NCBI RefSeq assembly: GCF_038593855.1
Contig: NZ_CP151996.1
Location: forward strand, 2,604,001-2,668,000
Direction of reading: 5' to 3'
DNA: 64,000 bases
Source: Lysinibacillus sp. FSL M8-0337
GTDB lineage: Bacteria; Bacillota; Bacilli; Bacillales_A; Planococcaceae
The notes under the pieces were generated by a model, which ran no database searches, was not told the origin of the DNA, and was given only the letters and a program-made list of their open reading frames with translations. Both the position numbers and the translations under genes were made by a program. Below, piece after piece: positions 32,327 through 40,886 of this stretch (the stretch's first letter is position 1; every line of letters begins with the position of its first letter).

Positions 32327-32980
32327 CTAATTTAATGGTTGACAAACAAACTGTTGATTTTCCTCTTGCCATTCGGCGATAAAGCCTAAGCCATTTGTTA
32401 TGGCACTAATCGGTAAATAAAGCTCATTATTTAAATAAAAAGCATGTGCAGGTAATGGTGTTTTTACATAATTGTCGTAAGCAACATTTTTCCCTGCGCG
32501 ATAAATAAGTTCATGATTGGCGTTTTGAATAACCAATATTTCACTTGTTTTGTAATACGTCGCTGTTGCACCTAATAACTTTGCCACTGTTTTGCCAGGT
32601 ACAAATATTTCTCCGTCTTTTGGCATTGCAAACAAGTTTACCTCTTTATTTGTGCCTGTCACTTTTAATACAACTTGTTTTGAATTCGTAAAAGGTAGCG
32701 CTTCTTTATCGACAACAACGGATCTTGTCCATATATTCCATTTCCCTTTTTCATTCACAACGTTCGTTGTATCATAATTTTCGTATTGATCATCATCGTC
32801 ATAATCATCTTCATACTCATAATCATAGTCGTCATCATGGTCGTCGTATTTTTCATACTTTTCATGTTTTTCATAACCATCGTGATTATAATCGTCATCA
32901 TCTGCTTTTGCCTGCATACCATTCGTTAATAAACCTACTACCAATAAACTAGCTGCTACACTTATTTTTTTGTTTTTCAT
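32327..32980 (-). CDS. Secreted protein with polyacidic Asp/Tyr/His region and copper-amine-oxidase-like (stalk) domain
   Basis: A 217-residue exported protein. The signal peptide (1-25, VAASLLVVGLLTNGMQAKA) is followed by about 45 residues made almost only of Asp, Tyr, Glu, His and Lys (for example DDHDDDYDYEYEDDYDDDDQ). After a linker come two strands-and-helix units of the copper amine oxidase N-terminal domain type: VPGKTVAKLLGATATYYKTS and LPISAITNGLGFIAEWQEEN. That domain in Bacilli is a wall or surface stalk module, not an oxidase. The acidic block could bind Ca, Fe or Cu; this is inference from composition. GGAAGGAG precedes ATG 32980. First gene of the operon. Confidence 0.8.
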   Translation of the reverse strand: MKNKKISVAASLLVVGLLTNGMQAKADDDDYNHDGYEKHEKYEKYDDHDDDYDYEYEDDYDDDDQYENYDTTNVVNEKGKWNIWTRSVVVDKEALPFTNSKQVVLKVTGTNKEVNLFAMPKDGEIFVPGKTVAKLLGATATYYKTSEILVIQNANHELIYRAGKNVAYDNYVKTPLPAHAFYLNNELYLPISAITNGLGFIAEWQEENQQFVCQPLN

Positions 32981-33044
32981 TTCTTTCACTCCTTCCATCA
33001 TTAATAGTAGGACATGAAAATGATAGGAAACTGAATTTTGCCAC

Positions 33045-33102
33045 ATAAAAAACAAAAAAAGCTATTTCCACATACAGATTGACCTGTAGTTAGAAATAAC
33101 TT
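33045..33102 (-). terminator. Terminator after the MFS gene at 33116
   Basis: A 10-bp stem with one mismatch (AAGCTATTTC with GAAATAACTT) followed on the minus strand by a long T-rich tail. Confidence 0.6.
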
Positions 33103-33115
33103 GTCATTGTAACAC

Positions 33116-34303
33116 TTAATGTGCGTGTAAAATCACCTTTCTTTTCTTCGAGAAAAGGAAAAAAGTTACAGTTAAACTTAAACTAATTATACCAAAAACA
33201 ATACCCATTCCACTTAAGCCGATTACATCAAGCATCATACCTGTTGACAACAGAACAATTTGGAACACAACCGAATCAATCATATTGCGGAAGGAAAAGA
33301 ATCGCCCGTGGTACTCTTTCGGTACTTGTTTTTGAAAAATCACCATCGTTGTTGGGAAAAAGCACCCGACAGAAAAACCAAATAATCCGAATGTTAATAA
33401 AGCAAAGAACGTGCTATCCGCTAGCAATAGCATTAGCTCCATTATGCCAATAATCAATGCAAGTCCGAATAATAATGTCCCTATTTTGACGCGCTCAGCA
33501 ATATATTTGAGCCCAGCAGCCCCTAACATAAAGCCAATTCCTTCAACTGTATATAATAATCCCGAAATAGTCGTGGACGCATGCATTTCGGTGATTTTCA
33601 TAATGACTAGATTAAAAGAGCCTAAAAATAATGTCGGAATTAACATTAATACGAGTGTCATTAACACGACTGGATGCTCCTTTAGCATCGGGTATACGTC
33701 CTTAAATCTACCTTTTTCCTTGTCATTGACAGATACATTTACCGTTTCATCAAGCTTTAAACTATTTGTCATAACATACATGATAATATACACAATAAGT
33801 GAAACAATGTATAACCATTTCAACTCAAAATAGCTTAACATTAAGCCCGCTGCGGCAGTTCCGACAATTCTAGAAATCGTTCGAGCATTCATTTGCCAAG
33901 CATTCAAAGTCATTAAATCTTTATCTTTGACAACTAATGGTATAATAGACTGTAAAGCAGGCATATAAAATGCTGCTGCAATTTGCAACGTGATTAAAAA
34001 TAATATCATCCATATTACAGAGTTGGTATACAGTGCTATAAACATAAAGAACACACTTAGAATACGACCTATACTCGCAAACTGAATAACTGTTTTTTTC
34101 TTCGATTGGTCAATCAACCTTCCTGCGAGTGGTGCGACAACAAGACCAGCTAATATACCAATTGAAATAATTAATGATTTATGGAAATCTGACGGCACGA
34201 CTTTTTGCATAAATGCTAAGTTGCCAATAATTCCAGCCCATAAGCCAAGACCTACTACAAATTCACCTAATAAAATAATCCAAACATTACGTTTTCCCCA
34301 CAT
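33116..34303 (-). CDS. MFS transporter, macrolide-efflux-like
   Basis: A 395-residue 12-helix major facilitator. The N-terminal half has FVVGLGLWAGIIGNLAFMQK and the loop 2-3 motif GLVVAPLAGRLIDQSKKKTV, typical of the H+ antiporter drug-efflux group (MefA/YfiS-like). A basic cytoplasmic loop near residue 190-215 separates the halves. The substrate cannot be assigned. GAGGGGAG precedes ATG 34303. It is monocistronic with its own terminator and lies upstream of the ApbE operon on the same strand. Confidence 0.85.
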   Translation of the reverse strand: MWGKRNVWIILLGEFVVGLGLWAGIIGNLAFMQKVVPSDFHKSLIISIGILAGLVVAPLAGRLIDQSKKKTVIQFASIGRILSVFFMFIALYTNSVIWMILFLITLQIAAAFYMPALQSIIPLVVKDKDLMTLNAWQMNARTISRIVGTAAAGLMLSYFELKWLYIVSLIVYIIMYVMTNSLKLDETVNVSVNDKEKGRFKDVYPMLKEHPVVLMTLVLMLIPTLFLGSFNLVIMKITEMHASTTISGLLYTVEGIGFMLGAAGLKYIAERVKIGTLLFGLALIIGIMELMLLLADSTFFALLTFGLFGFSVGCFFPTTMVIFQKQVPKEYHGRFFSFRNMIDSVVFQIVLLSTGMMLDVIGLSGMGIVFGIISLSLTVTFFLFSKKRKVILHAH

Positions 34304-34447
34304 GCTGTCTCCCCTCGTTGCCCAATATTAAATTTTTATAACATCCATCGTAACAAAATTATAAATATTCGTACATATAATTTTACAAATCTGGCATTTT
34401 ATCGACGCGTGCAAAATCCTTTATTCTTGATTGATGTATCACTTTTG

Positions 34448-34906
34448 CTATTTATCCCTTTTGTACCATGTTGCTAAAGACATCATTGGAAATTCTTCAG
34501 CAACATCCAATCTTAATGGTGTAATTAGCTCAATAGAATTGCCATCTGGATCGGCAAAATAGATTGCCGCATGGGCATGTGGATGATTGGGTAAGACGAG
34601 CGGCTGTTGTGAGGGCGTAAAGCCAAATGCTGTTCGTATTTCAATGCCAATGGATTGTAACCATTGTTTTACTCGTCCTACATCATCTTCGTCTATTTTA
34701 AAAGCAAGGTGTCGGATAGACGGATGGTAATCTAGTTGCGCTTCCTTACATTCCCACAAACCTATCCAACTTTGTCCTTTGACAATCCAGAAAAAAGCGA
34801 GTTGCTGTTGCACATAAGCTAATTCAAGCCCTAGCTTTTCATAAAATATAATGGATTGTTGTAAATCGCTAACAGGTAAATGTGCTTCATATAATCCTTT
34901 TATCAT
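34448..34906 (-). CDS. VOC-family (glyoxalase/bleomycin-resistance-like) protein
   Basis: A 152-residue vicinal-oxygen-chelate protein with two beta-alpha-beta-beta-beta units: YEAHLPVSDLQQSIIFYEKL, then SIRHLAFKIDEDDVGRVKQW, then HAHAAIYFADPDGNSIELI. The metal-ligand positions (His in YEAHLP, His in IRHLAF, Glu in NSIELI) are present. Members act as lyases, dioxygenases or antibiotic-binding proteins; the substrate here is unknown. ATG 34906 follows TAGGGGAGATACT, and the upstream extension is rejected. It is transcribed alone. Confidence 0.85.
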   Translation of the reverse strand: MIKGLYEAHLPVSDLQQSIIFYEKLGLELAYVQQQLAFFWIVKGQSWIGLWECKEAQLDYHPSIRHLAFKIDEDDVGRVKQWLQSIGIEIRTAFGFTPSQQPLVLPNHPHAHAAIYFADPDGNSIELITPLRLDVAEEFPMMSLATWYKRDK

Positions 34907-35042
34907 AGTATCTCCCCTAATGATTATTGACAAAAGTATACTATTTTTATAGGAAGGGAAAATCATGCTAAAGGATGAAATGTGCATTTTTAATAATAAT
35001 TAGCGGACTTGCTAGCATACCGATGTTTTACTACACTATATA

Positions 35043-35081
35043 ACAAAATAAAGAGATGGGTTTTTAAAAGCCCCATCTCTT
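35043..35081 (-). terminator. Terminator of the mnt operon
   Basis: A 10-11-bp stem AAGAGATGGG/CCCATCTCTT and a T-rich tail (TTTATTTTG) on the minus strand, about 90 bases after the last permease gene. Confidence 0.65.
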
Positions 35082-35169
35082 CTTCATTGATTTTACTAAT
35101 TAAAGTGCATATCCCTTAACATAAGTTAAAATTTGAGGTCAAACATTACTTTTATCAATATCTTGCACT

Positions 35170-36039
35170 TTAAACTCCTTCTAATTTACTAACTAGTGCT
35201 TTTCGTTTATAGTCCATAAATTTTTGAACGCATAACGTCATGATAAATAATAGACCGACCGCCGTAGCCATCATACCTGCAATGGACGTGTCCCAAAATT
35301 TAGCCAAATAATAACCAATAATCGCCGCTGCCCCTCCATATAACATACTGAATAGGAACATCTGTTTAATTGATTTACTAATTAAATTGGCTGTGGCAGC
35401 AGGTCCAATTAACATCGCTACTACTAAAATTGCCCCAACACTATCAAATGCTGCAACAGTTGTAAAAGAAATGGACGTCATAAAACCATAATGTAAGAAA
35501 AGTATTGGTACACCAATGGACGCTGCATAAACGCTATCAAAGGTTGCAAGCTTCATTTCCTTAAAGAATAATAATAGGAACCCTATATTAATCATTAATA
35601 CAAGCAATAGTATCCAGATAGCTTTGGGCATTGTGATTGCAAAGAACGTCCATTTATCCCAAGGAACAAATGCAATTTCACCCATTAAGATATGCTCAAC
35701 ATCTAAATGCACATGGCTAGCAAACAATGTAATTAGCAGAACACCTGCGGCAAATAACGTCGTAAAGACAACACCAATTGCAGCATCTTGCTGTATACCC
35801 GAAGAATGTAATAACTGCACTAAGTATGCCGTTAAAATGCCAGCAACCGCTGCACCTAATAGCATCCAAAATCCATTTAATGTTTGCGTAATGATAAATG
35901 CCATCACAATTCCAAACAGCACCGTATGGCTAATAGCATCTGCAATCATCGACATTTTACGTAATATTAAAAAGACACCAGCCATCCCGCATGTAATACC
36001 TACCAAAAGACCCGTGATAATGACCCATAATTCAATCAT
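35170..36039 (-). CDS. mntD: Metal ABC transporter permease (MntD/TroD-like)
   Basis: A 289-residue ABC-3 family permease with about eight helices. GMAGVFLILRKMSMIADAIS at the N-terminus (the family's R-x-x-S-x-x-D-A-I/L-S-H) and FDSVGAILVVAMLIGPAATA in the C-terminal half are diagnostic for the Mn/Zn/Fe ABC-3 family. The start overlaps the preceding permease stop (ATGA). With the other three genes it forms an importer for Mn(II), possibly Zn(II) or Fe(II); the order substrate-binder, ATPase, permease, permease equals mntABCD in Bacillus. Confidence 0.9.
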   Translation of the reverse strand: MIELWVIITGLLVGITCGMAGVFLILRKMSMIADAISHTVLFGIVMAFIITQTLNGFWMLLGAAVAGILTAYLVQLLHSSGIQQDAAIGVVFTTLFAAGVLLITLFASHVHLDVEHILMGEIAFVPWDKWTFFAITMPKAIWILLLVLMINIGFLLLFFKEMKLATFDSVYAASIGVPILFLHYGFMTSISFTTVAAFDSVGAILVVAMLIGPAATANLISKSIKQMFLFSMLYGGAAAIIGYYLAKFWDTSIAGMMATAVGLLFIMTLCVQKFMDYKRKALVSKLEGV

Positions 36040-36908
36040 CCTACTTCACCTTGCTTTCGAAACTGTTTTTTTCTAAAGTACTTATACATTTGCCCTGCTG
36101 GACTAAATAAATAAGATAAAAAGAAAATGGCAGCAGCTACTAAAACAATTAAAGGTCCTGTTGATAAGCCTGTACGCATAGAACTAATAAAGGTTCCAAC
36201 AATCCCTGACACACCACCTATTGCTGCACTAACTACAAGCATTGAACTTAGCTTCCTTGTCCATAATTTAGCACTTACGGCAGGAATGATTAACAGCGCT
36301 GACATTAATATAACACCGACTGATTGAATACCCGTTACAATTGTCATCACAATCAAAACGGTTAACGTCGCTTTTAACGCTTCAATCGGTAAGCCAATCC
36401 CTTTTGCATACACGGGATCAAAGATTAATAGTTTCCATTCCTTATAAAATAACAAACTAACTATTATAATAATTGTTGCACTTAAAAACAGCCATGTTAA
36501 ATCCGCTTTTGTCATCGTTGCCGCCTTACCAAAAATAAAATTGTTAAGGCCACTCTGATTTCCTAACGGGCTATGATTGACAACCGTTAAAAATACAACG
36601 CCTACCCCGAAAAATACCGTTAGCACTAAACCAATAGCAGCATCTGCTTTCATTTTCGAAAATGAAACAATCCATTGGATACAGTAGACAGACAAAGCTG
36701 ATGTTATACCTGCCCCCAGCATTAATATAGGTAATTCTTTTTGCCCTGTTAATAAAAATGCTAAGGCAATGCCAGGTAATGCTGCATGTGCTGCAGCATC
36801 ACCTACTAAACTTTGTTTTTGAAGAAAAGAAAAAGTACCTGTTATTCCAGCCGCAATCCCAAGCAACATCGTACCCATTAATACCCAAAGCAAGTTTCCA
36901 GTTAACAT
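36036..36908 (-). CDS. mntC: Metal ABC transporter permease (MntC/TroC-like)
   Basis: A 290-residue ABC-3 permease. GITGTFSFLQKQSLVGDAAA followed by HAALPGIALAFLLTG is the family's first signature, and VGVILMSALLIIPAVSAKLW the second. B. subtilis MntC is much longer (about 435 residues), so this protein is more like TroC/MtsC. The start overlaps the ATPase stop by seven bases; the other end overlaps mntD by four. The two permeases probably form a heterodimeric channel. Confidence 0.9.
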   Translation of the reverse strand: MLTGNLLWVLMGTMLLGIAAGITGTFSFLQKQSLVGDAAAHAALPGIALAFLLTGQKELPILMLGAGITSALSVYCIQWIVSFSKMKADAAIGLVLTVFFGVGVVFLTVVNHSPLGNQSGLNNFIFGKAATMTKADLTWLFLSATIIIIVSLLFYKEWKLLIFDPVYAKGIGLPIEALKATLTVLIVMTIVTGIQSVGVILMSALLIIPAVSAKLWTRKLSSMLVVSAAIGGVSGIVGTFISSMRTGLSTGPLIVLVAAAIFFLSYLFSPAGQMYKYFRKKQFRKQGEVG

Positions 36909-37651
36909 AGGCTGTTCGCTCCTACCATGTCTTGCATCATAAATAGTTTGCCACCGTATGTTTTTTGTAATTGTTCTGGTGTAAAAACATCTTCCGTTGC
37001 ACCGGATGCTAAAATCGTTTTATTTAATAAAATTGTGTAGTCAAAATATTCTTTTACTGTTTGTAAATCATGATGTACGACAAAAATACTTTTTCCTTGT
37101 GCCTTTAAGCTTTTTAAAATATCAATAATTGTTTTTTCAGTAGCGGCATCAACACCAGCAAATGGCTCATCTAAGAAATAGATAGTAGCATTTTGTGCTA
37201 AAGCCCGTGCTAAAAATACACGTTGCTGTTGACCTCCTGATAATTGACCAATGGAACGCTGTGCAAAATCTTGCATGCCTACACTTTCCAAAGCTTGCTT
37301 TGCTAAAAGCTTATCTTGTTTAGATGGTCTTTTAAACAATCCCGTATGTCCGTATCTTCCCATTAGCACAATATCTAGTGCATTCGTTGGGAAATCCCAA
37401 TCAACGGCATTGCGCTGTGGGACGTATCCCACGACTAAACTTTTTGGATCGAATAGCTTTCCTAGTATCTCTACTTTTCCTACCTTGTTTGGTAATTGAT
37501 TTAATATCGCTTTTAAGAACGTCGATTTTCCCGCTCCATTTGGTCCAATAATGGCTGTAAGCCGACCGCTAGGCACTGTGACGTTGGCATTTTCTAAAAC
37601 GGTTTTCTTATCATAAGCAACCGATAAATTTTCTACTGTTAATGCATTCAT
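36902..37651 (-). CDS. mntB: Metal ABC transporter ATP-binding protein (MntB-like)
   Basis: A 249-residue ABC ATPase: Walker A AIIGPNGAGKSTFLKAILNQ, Q-loop VGYVPQRNAVDWDFP (the PQR-x-x-x-D-W-D-F-P form is typical of Mn/Zn ABC ATPases), signature GQLSGGQQQRVFLARALAQN, Walker B IYFLDEPFAGVDA and H-loop SIFVVHHDLQTVKEYF. It lies nine bases after the substrate-binding protein gene and overlaps mntC. AAGTAGGTGA precedes ATG. Confidence 0.93.
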   Translation of the reverse strand: MNALTVENLSVAYDKKTVLENANVTVPSGRLTAIIGPNGAGKSTFLKAILNQLPNKVGKVEILGKLFDPKSLVVGYVPQRNAVDWDFPTNALDIVLMGRYGHTGLFKRPSKQDKLLAKQALESVGMQDFAQRSIGQLSGGQQQRVFLARALAQNATIYFLDEPFAGVDAATEKTIIDILKSLKAQGKSIFVVHHDLQTVKEYFDYTILLNKTILASGATEDVFTPEQLQKTYGGKLFMMQDMVGANSLC

Positions 37652-37659
37652 TTTTTCAC

Positions 37660-38574
37660 CTACTTTAGTGCATCGACAATGGTGTCGATGTTATGTTGAT
37701 ACATCCCAACGTATGTGCCTTCTTCTGTTCCTTCAGCGCCCATGGCATCTGAGAATAATTCGCCACCTATGGCAACTTCATGCCCTTTTTGTTTTGCCCC
37801 TTCAATAACAGCTTTCATCGCTTTATCGGAAACACTTGACTCTACAAAAATCGCTTTGATTTTGTTATCTACTAAAAAGTCCACCATTTCTTGAACGTCT
37901 TTCACACCATATTCAGCTTCTGTACTTAGCCCCTGTAAGCCGCGAACTTCAAATCCTTGGCTCTCTCCGAAATAGTTGAACGCATCATGTGCTGTTACTA
38001 ATATTCGTTGCTTATCTGGTACTTCACTAATGCGCTTTTTAGCGTACGCTTGTAGCTCATCTAATTTTTTCAAATACGTTGTTTCATTTGCTTTAAAGTC
38101 ATCTTTAAACGCTGGATATTCTGCTACAAGCGTTTTCGTTACAGCGTCCACAACTTGTTTCCATAAGTCAATGTTAAACCAAATATGCGGATCATGTAGA
38201 AGCCCTTCATCTTCACTATCAAGTAGCTTTGCTTTATCCAACTTATCCCCAACAGCTAGCACAGTTTTATCTTTGGACATTTGATCAAAGATATCGAGCA
38301 TTTGTCCTTCTAATTGTAGACCGTTATAAAAAATAACTTCGGCTTTTTCTAACTTCGATAAATCGCTCTGTGTTGCTTTATATAAATGTGGATCTACACC
38401 AGGCCCCATCAATGCCGAAACAGTTAAATGGTCACCGCCAATTTCTTTAATCACATCGGCAATATGCCCCGTTGTTGCAACAACGACTCCTTCTTTTTTT
38501 TCCGTTGCGCTATTTTCTGCGCTACAACCGAAAAGTAACATCATTAAAACCATTACACCTAAAAAACGTTTCAT
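37660..38574 (-). CDS. mntA: Metal ABC transporter substrate-binding lipoprotein (MntA/TroA-like)
   Basis: A 304-residue cluster A-I binding protein. The lipobox is VLMMLLFGCSAEN. Metal ligands typical of Mn/Zn binders are visible: His in GPGVDPHLYKATQSDL, His in LHDPHIWFNIDLWKQV, Glu region in RGLQGLSTEAEYGVKDVQEM and Asp in GGELFSDAMGAEGTEEGTYV. The Glu/Asp pair argues for Mn over Zn. ATG 38574 gives a normal signal peptide with AAGG upstream; the frame stays open to 38673 but a longer start would bury the lipoprotein signal. No convincing MntR box is seen. Confidence 0.92.
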   Translation of the reverse strand: MKRFLGVMVLMMLLFGCSAENSATEKKEGVVVATTGHIADVIKEIGGDHLTVSALMGPGVDPHLYKATQSDLSKLEKAEVIFYNGLQLEGQMLDIFDQMSKDKTVLAVGDKLDKAKLLDSEDEGLLHDPHIWFNIDLWKQVVDAVTKTLVAEYPAFKDDFKANETTYLKKLDELQAYAKKRISEVPDKQRILVTAHDAFNYFGESQGFEVRGLQGLSTEAEYGVKDVQEMVDFLVDNKIKAIFVESSVSDKAMKAVIEGAKQKGHEVAIGGELFSDAMGAEGTEEGTYVGMYQHNIDTIVDALK

Positions 38575-38689
38575 TACCATTACCGTCGTCAAAACCTTAT
38601 AAAACGCTATAGCGTCGTTTACTTCTTGCACCATCGTGCCTGATTTTGCCGAAGCTACTTTCTTTTTTAGCATTGTGGTGCAACGAATC

Positions 38690-38986
38690 CTACATTTTAA
38701 CCGTATAATGTGCGATTAATCGACTAACGGTAAAGGTTATTGGGAAGCCGATATGAGTCCAAGCTTCCCCCATCACATTGATAGATTCTTTCCATTGTGA
38801 ATGCTTTTTTATGAGCTTGCCACTGCAAATTTCTAAAGAAGGATAACACTTAACTGTTTCTATCAAAAAATATTGTGTGCATTTAATTGCTATTGTCTTT
38901 TGAATTTCACACAGCTTCTGTTGCCCAATGCCTTGAAAAAGATGTCTATTTTTATCAGCCTCTTGTTCAACTGCTACTTTAATCAA
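38690..38986 (-). CDS. Possible hypothetical protein, 98 residues
   Basis: An open frame with TTG start at 38986 and only a weak site (AGTAGGGAAA). The sequence (QKLCEIQKTIAIKCTQYFLI, then INVMGEAWTHIGFPITFTVS) is plausible but matches nothing I know. It lies 115 bases upstream of mntA on the same strand. It could be a spurious frame. Confidence 0.3.
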   Translation of the reverse strand: MIKVAVEQEADKNRHLFQGIGQQKLCEIQKTIAIKCTQYFLIETVKCYPSLEICSGKLIKKHSQWKESINVMGEAWTHIGFPITFTVSRLIAHYTVKM

Positions 38987-39044
38987 TGGCTAATTTCCCT
39001 ACTCTTAGTCGTTTCCTGCTGAAGATGATGATGCGGTTATTCGT

Positions 39045-39236
39045 TTAATTACGTGGAAGTAAACGTATTACTTTGGGTTGTTTTATAATGTTGCTTGTTT
39101 TGACGAAACGGTTTCCCTCCTTATACTTTTTATAAATTTCGAGAGACGCTTTCGCAGCAACTTGCGTAAACATTTCTCTATTTTCCGTTTGGACAGATGT
39201 GTATTTCATCTTTTTTTTAATCACGCCGCTTTGCAT
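39045..39236 (-). CDS. Small basic protein, 63 residues
   Basis: Frame with KKKMKYTSVQTENREMFTQV, then ASLEIYKKYKEGNRFVKTSN and a basic end (VIRLLPRN). It follows the next gene by six bases on the same strand. The start is uncertain: ATG 39236, GTG 39224 or ATG 39209. No ribosome site is strong. I do not recognise it. Confidence 0.4.
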   Translation of the reverse strand: MQSGVIKKKMKYTSVQTENREMFTQVAAKASLEIYKKYKEGNRFVKTSNIIKQPKVIRLLPRN

Positions 39237-39242
39237 GGCGTA

Positions 39243-39407
39243 TTAATTATTTATCATGAATTTTTTCATAAGCTGTTTCCAGCCCATCCAAAATATAATG
39301 ATTGAAATCGCTACACCAACTGATTGGGTCATTTTCCATAACATCGTCAAAAACACTAGTATGCCTAGCGGAAGAATTGTTAGTTTCAAATCATCTAACT
39401 CTTTCAT
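39243..39407 (-). CDS. Small two-helix membrane protein, 54 residues
   Basis: ATG 39407, behind AAGAAGAGTGACTGT, opens a 54-residue protein with two hydrophobic helices (KLTILPLGILVFLTMLWKMT and SVGVAISIIIFWMGWKQLMK). The longer frame to 39524 has no ribosome site and an unlikely Lys/Phe-rich composition. It may form a small operon with the 63-residue gene downstream. No family recognised. Confidence 0.5.
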   Translation of the reverse strand: MKELDDLKLTILPLGILVFLTMLWKMTQSVGVAISIIIFWMGWKQLMKKFMINN

Positions 39408-39774
39408 ACAGTCACTCTTCTTTCGTTTGCGATATTTTGTTTCCCTTAGGAAAAATATATGCTTAATGAAAAGAAATTTCAACTGTTTTATAAAAATTTC
39501 TTTTAAAAAATTTTTTTCTTGCACACATTTTTTATGCGCCCATCATATTTCTGTGCATCGTTTTATAAAAATTAAAGGTGCCTATCCAGTTGTAACGGTG
39601 TAAAGGCTATAGTTGAAAATTGCTGATATCTTCCGTTATATCGTTCGTACAATGTAGCCCATCATGTTCACTAGTAAAATTGACGTGATCTTGAATTATT
39701 TGATAGAAACATTTGCAGTTTCCATCTATATCCTGCAAACTAAATATAATTACAGCTAGAAAGGAAGTATGATA
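39408..39774. other. Divergent intergenic region
   Basis: About 370 AT-rich bases upstream of the SLH gene. No RNA element or clear operator recognised. Confidence 0.4.
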
Positions 39775-40800
39775 ATGAAACAATTAGTGTGTATATTATT
39801 GCTTTCATTACTTATCGTTGCTGGGAACTACAAAGTGGAGGCAGCCGGTTTTTCAGATGTAACGGAAGACCATTTTGCTTACGAGGCGGTTTTGTGGGCA
39901 GAAGAATATGACATTATCGATGGCTATGCGGACGGTACCTTCAAGCCGAATGCAACCATTACGGAGCAACAATTTGCAAAGTTACTTGCTAATTATTACG
40001 AACTAGAGTCCCCATATGATGAGTTAAAAAAACAGACTACTGCTGGGAACTGGGCAGATGAGTATTATAATCGCCTAGCTAGTTACGGTGTACCGCTCAA
40101 CGGGTATTTTCATAACAATATTCGAGCAACAGCAATAAAACGCGGTGTTGTTGCACAAGCAATCACCCACCTTGCAGAGGGCAAACGCGGTCTTAATGAA
40201 TCCATTCAATTTTTACTCGATTCCTATATTTCCACTGGACAAAACCCCAAGTATGAAAATCATGATTTACAAAAGTTTTTTGGCGTTGCAAACCATATGA
40301 CGCGCGCGCAAGTTGTGACATTGCTTCACCGCATGGATTCAAGAAATTTTTATACGATTTCTGATGATGCACAAAACATTCACGAAAACCAAAGTAACGT
40401 TTCATTAAATGGACGAGCGCTTAATGGGCAAAAGCAACTCGATAAATCGATGCAACAAGTAGCAACATCTAACAGTGCATGGGAAGGAACGTATACCTAT
40501 TATTATAAATGGGGCAAAGGAGCGACTGATTTTAATCGCCGTGATGCTATTATTTCAAATGCTACAAGCAAGAGCTTCAACATTTCTTTGACAGCAAGCG
40601 ATGGACAACAGTCTGGTAGTGTAGAAGGTACAGCTACTATCACGTCTAGCACAAAGGCTATTATGAACAAATCCGACAATGGCAACCGCTGTGTGCTTGA
40701 ATTTGAACAACTTAAAAATGCACTTAAAATTATTGAAGTAGATTGCCGATTTGCACATGATGAAGGAACGAACTTTTCAGGCACATTAAAAAAGCAATAA
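39775..40800 (+). CDS. SLH-domain surface protein with unique C-terminal domain
   Basis: A 341-residue exported protein. The signal peptide (1-24, LVCILLLSLLIVAGNYKVEA) is followed by SLH units: FSDVTEDHFAYEAVLWAEEY with IIDGYADGTFKPNATITEQQ, then a second and a third, more diverged unit (up to about residue 190, ending TRAQVVTLLHRMD). SLH domains bind pyruvylated secondary wall polymers. The last 110 residues form a separate beta-rich domain (WEGTYTYYYKWGKGATDFNR to FSGTLKKQ) with two cysteines; I do not recognise it. ATG 39775 is preferred because AAAGGA then has normal spacing. Confidence 0.85.
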   Translation: MKQLVCILLLSLLIVAGNYKVEAAGFSDVTEDHFAYEAVLWAEEYDIIDGYADGTFKPNATITEQQFAKLLANYYELESPYDELKKQTTAGNWADEYYNRLASYGVPLNGYFHNNIRATAIKRGVVAQAITHLAEGKRGLNESIQFLLDSYISTGQNPKYENHDLQKFFGVANHMTRAQVVTLLHRMDSRNFYTISDDAQNIHENQSNVSLNGRALNGQKQLDKSMQQVATSNSAWEGTYTYYYKWGKGATDFNRRDAIISNATSKSFNISLTASDGQQSGSVEGTATITSSTKAIMNKSDNGNRCVLEFEQLKNALKIIEVDCRFAHDEGTNFSGTLKKQ

Positions 40801-40886
40801 ACAAAGGCGGAACACTAACGTCCCATGAAAATACGATAGGTAGAAGTAGCATACACTATGCTTAATTTGATTTAAGGAGGAATAAT

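Noticed and set aside
32560..32600. GATAT segment of the stalk protein as an FMN-attachment site for ApbE
   Set aside because: It lies in LLGATATYY, the normal copper-amine-oxidase-domain motif, and lacks the Asp and Ser/Thr that precede flavinylation sites.
33411..33833. Plus-strand 140-residue open frame
   Set aside because: Antisense to the MFS gene at 33116-34303; no ribosome site or domain.
35624..36076. Plus-strand 150-residue open frame
   Set aside because: Antisense to the MntD/MntC permease genes, whose family motifs are unmistakable.
38575..38700. MntR, Zur or Fur box upstream of mntA
   Set aside because: Only a short GCTATAGC palindrome and a spaced ACCGT/ACGGT pair are present; neither matches these regulators.
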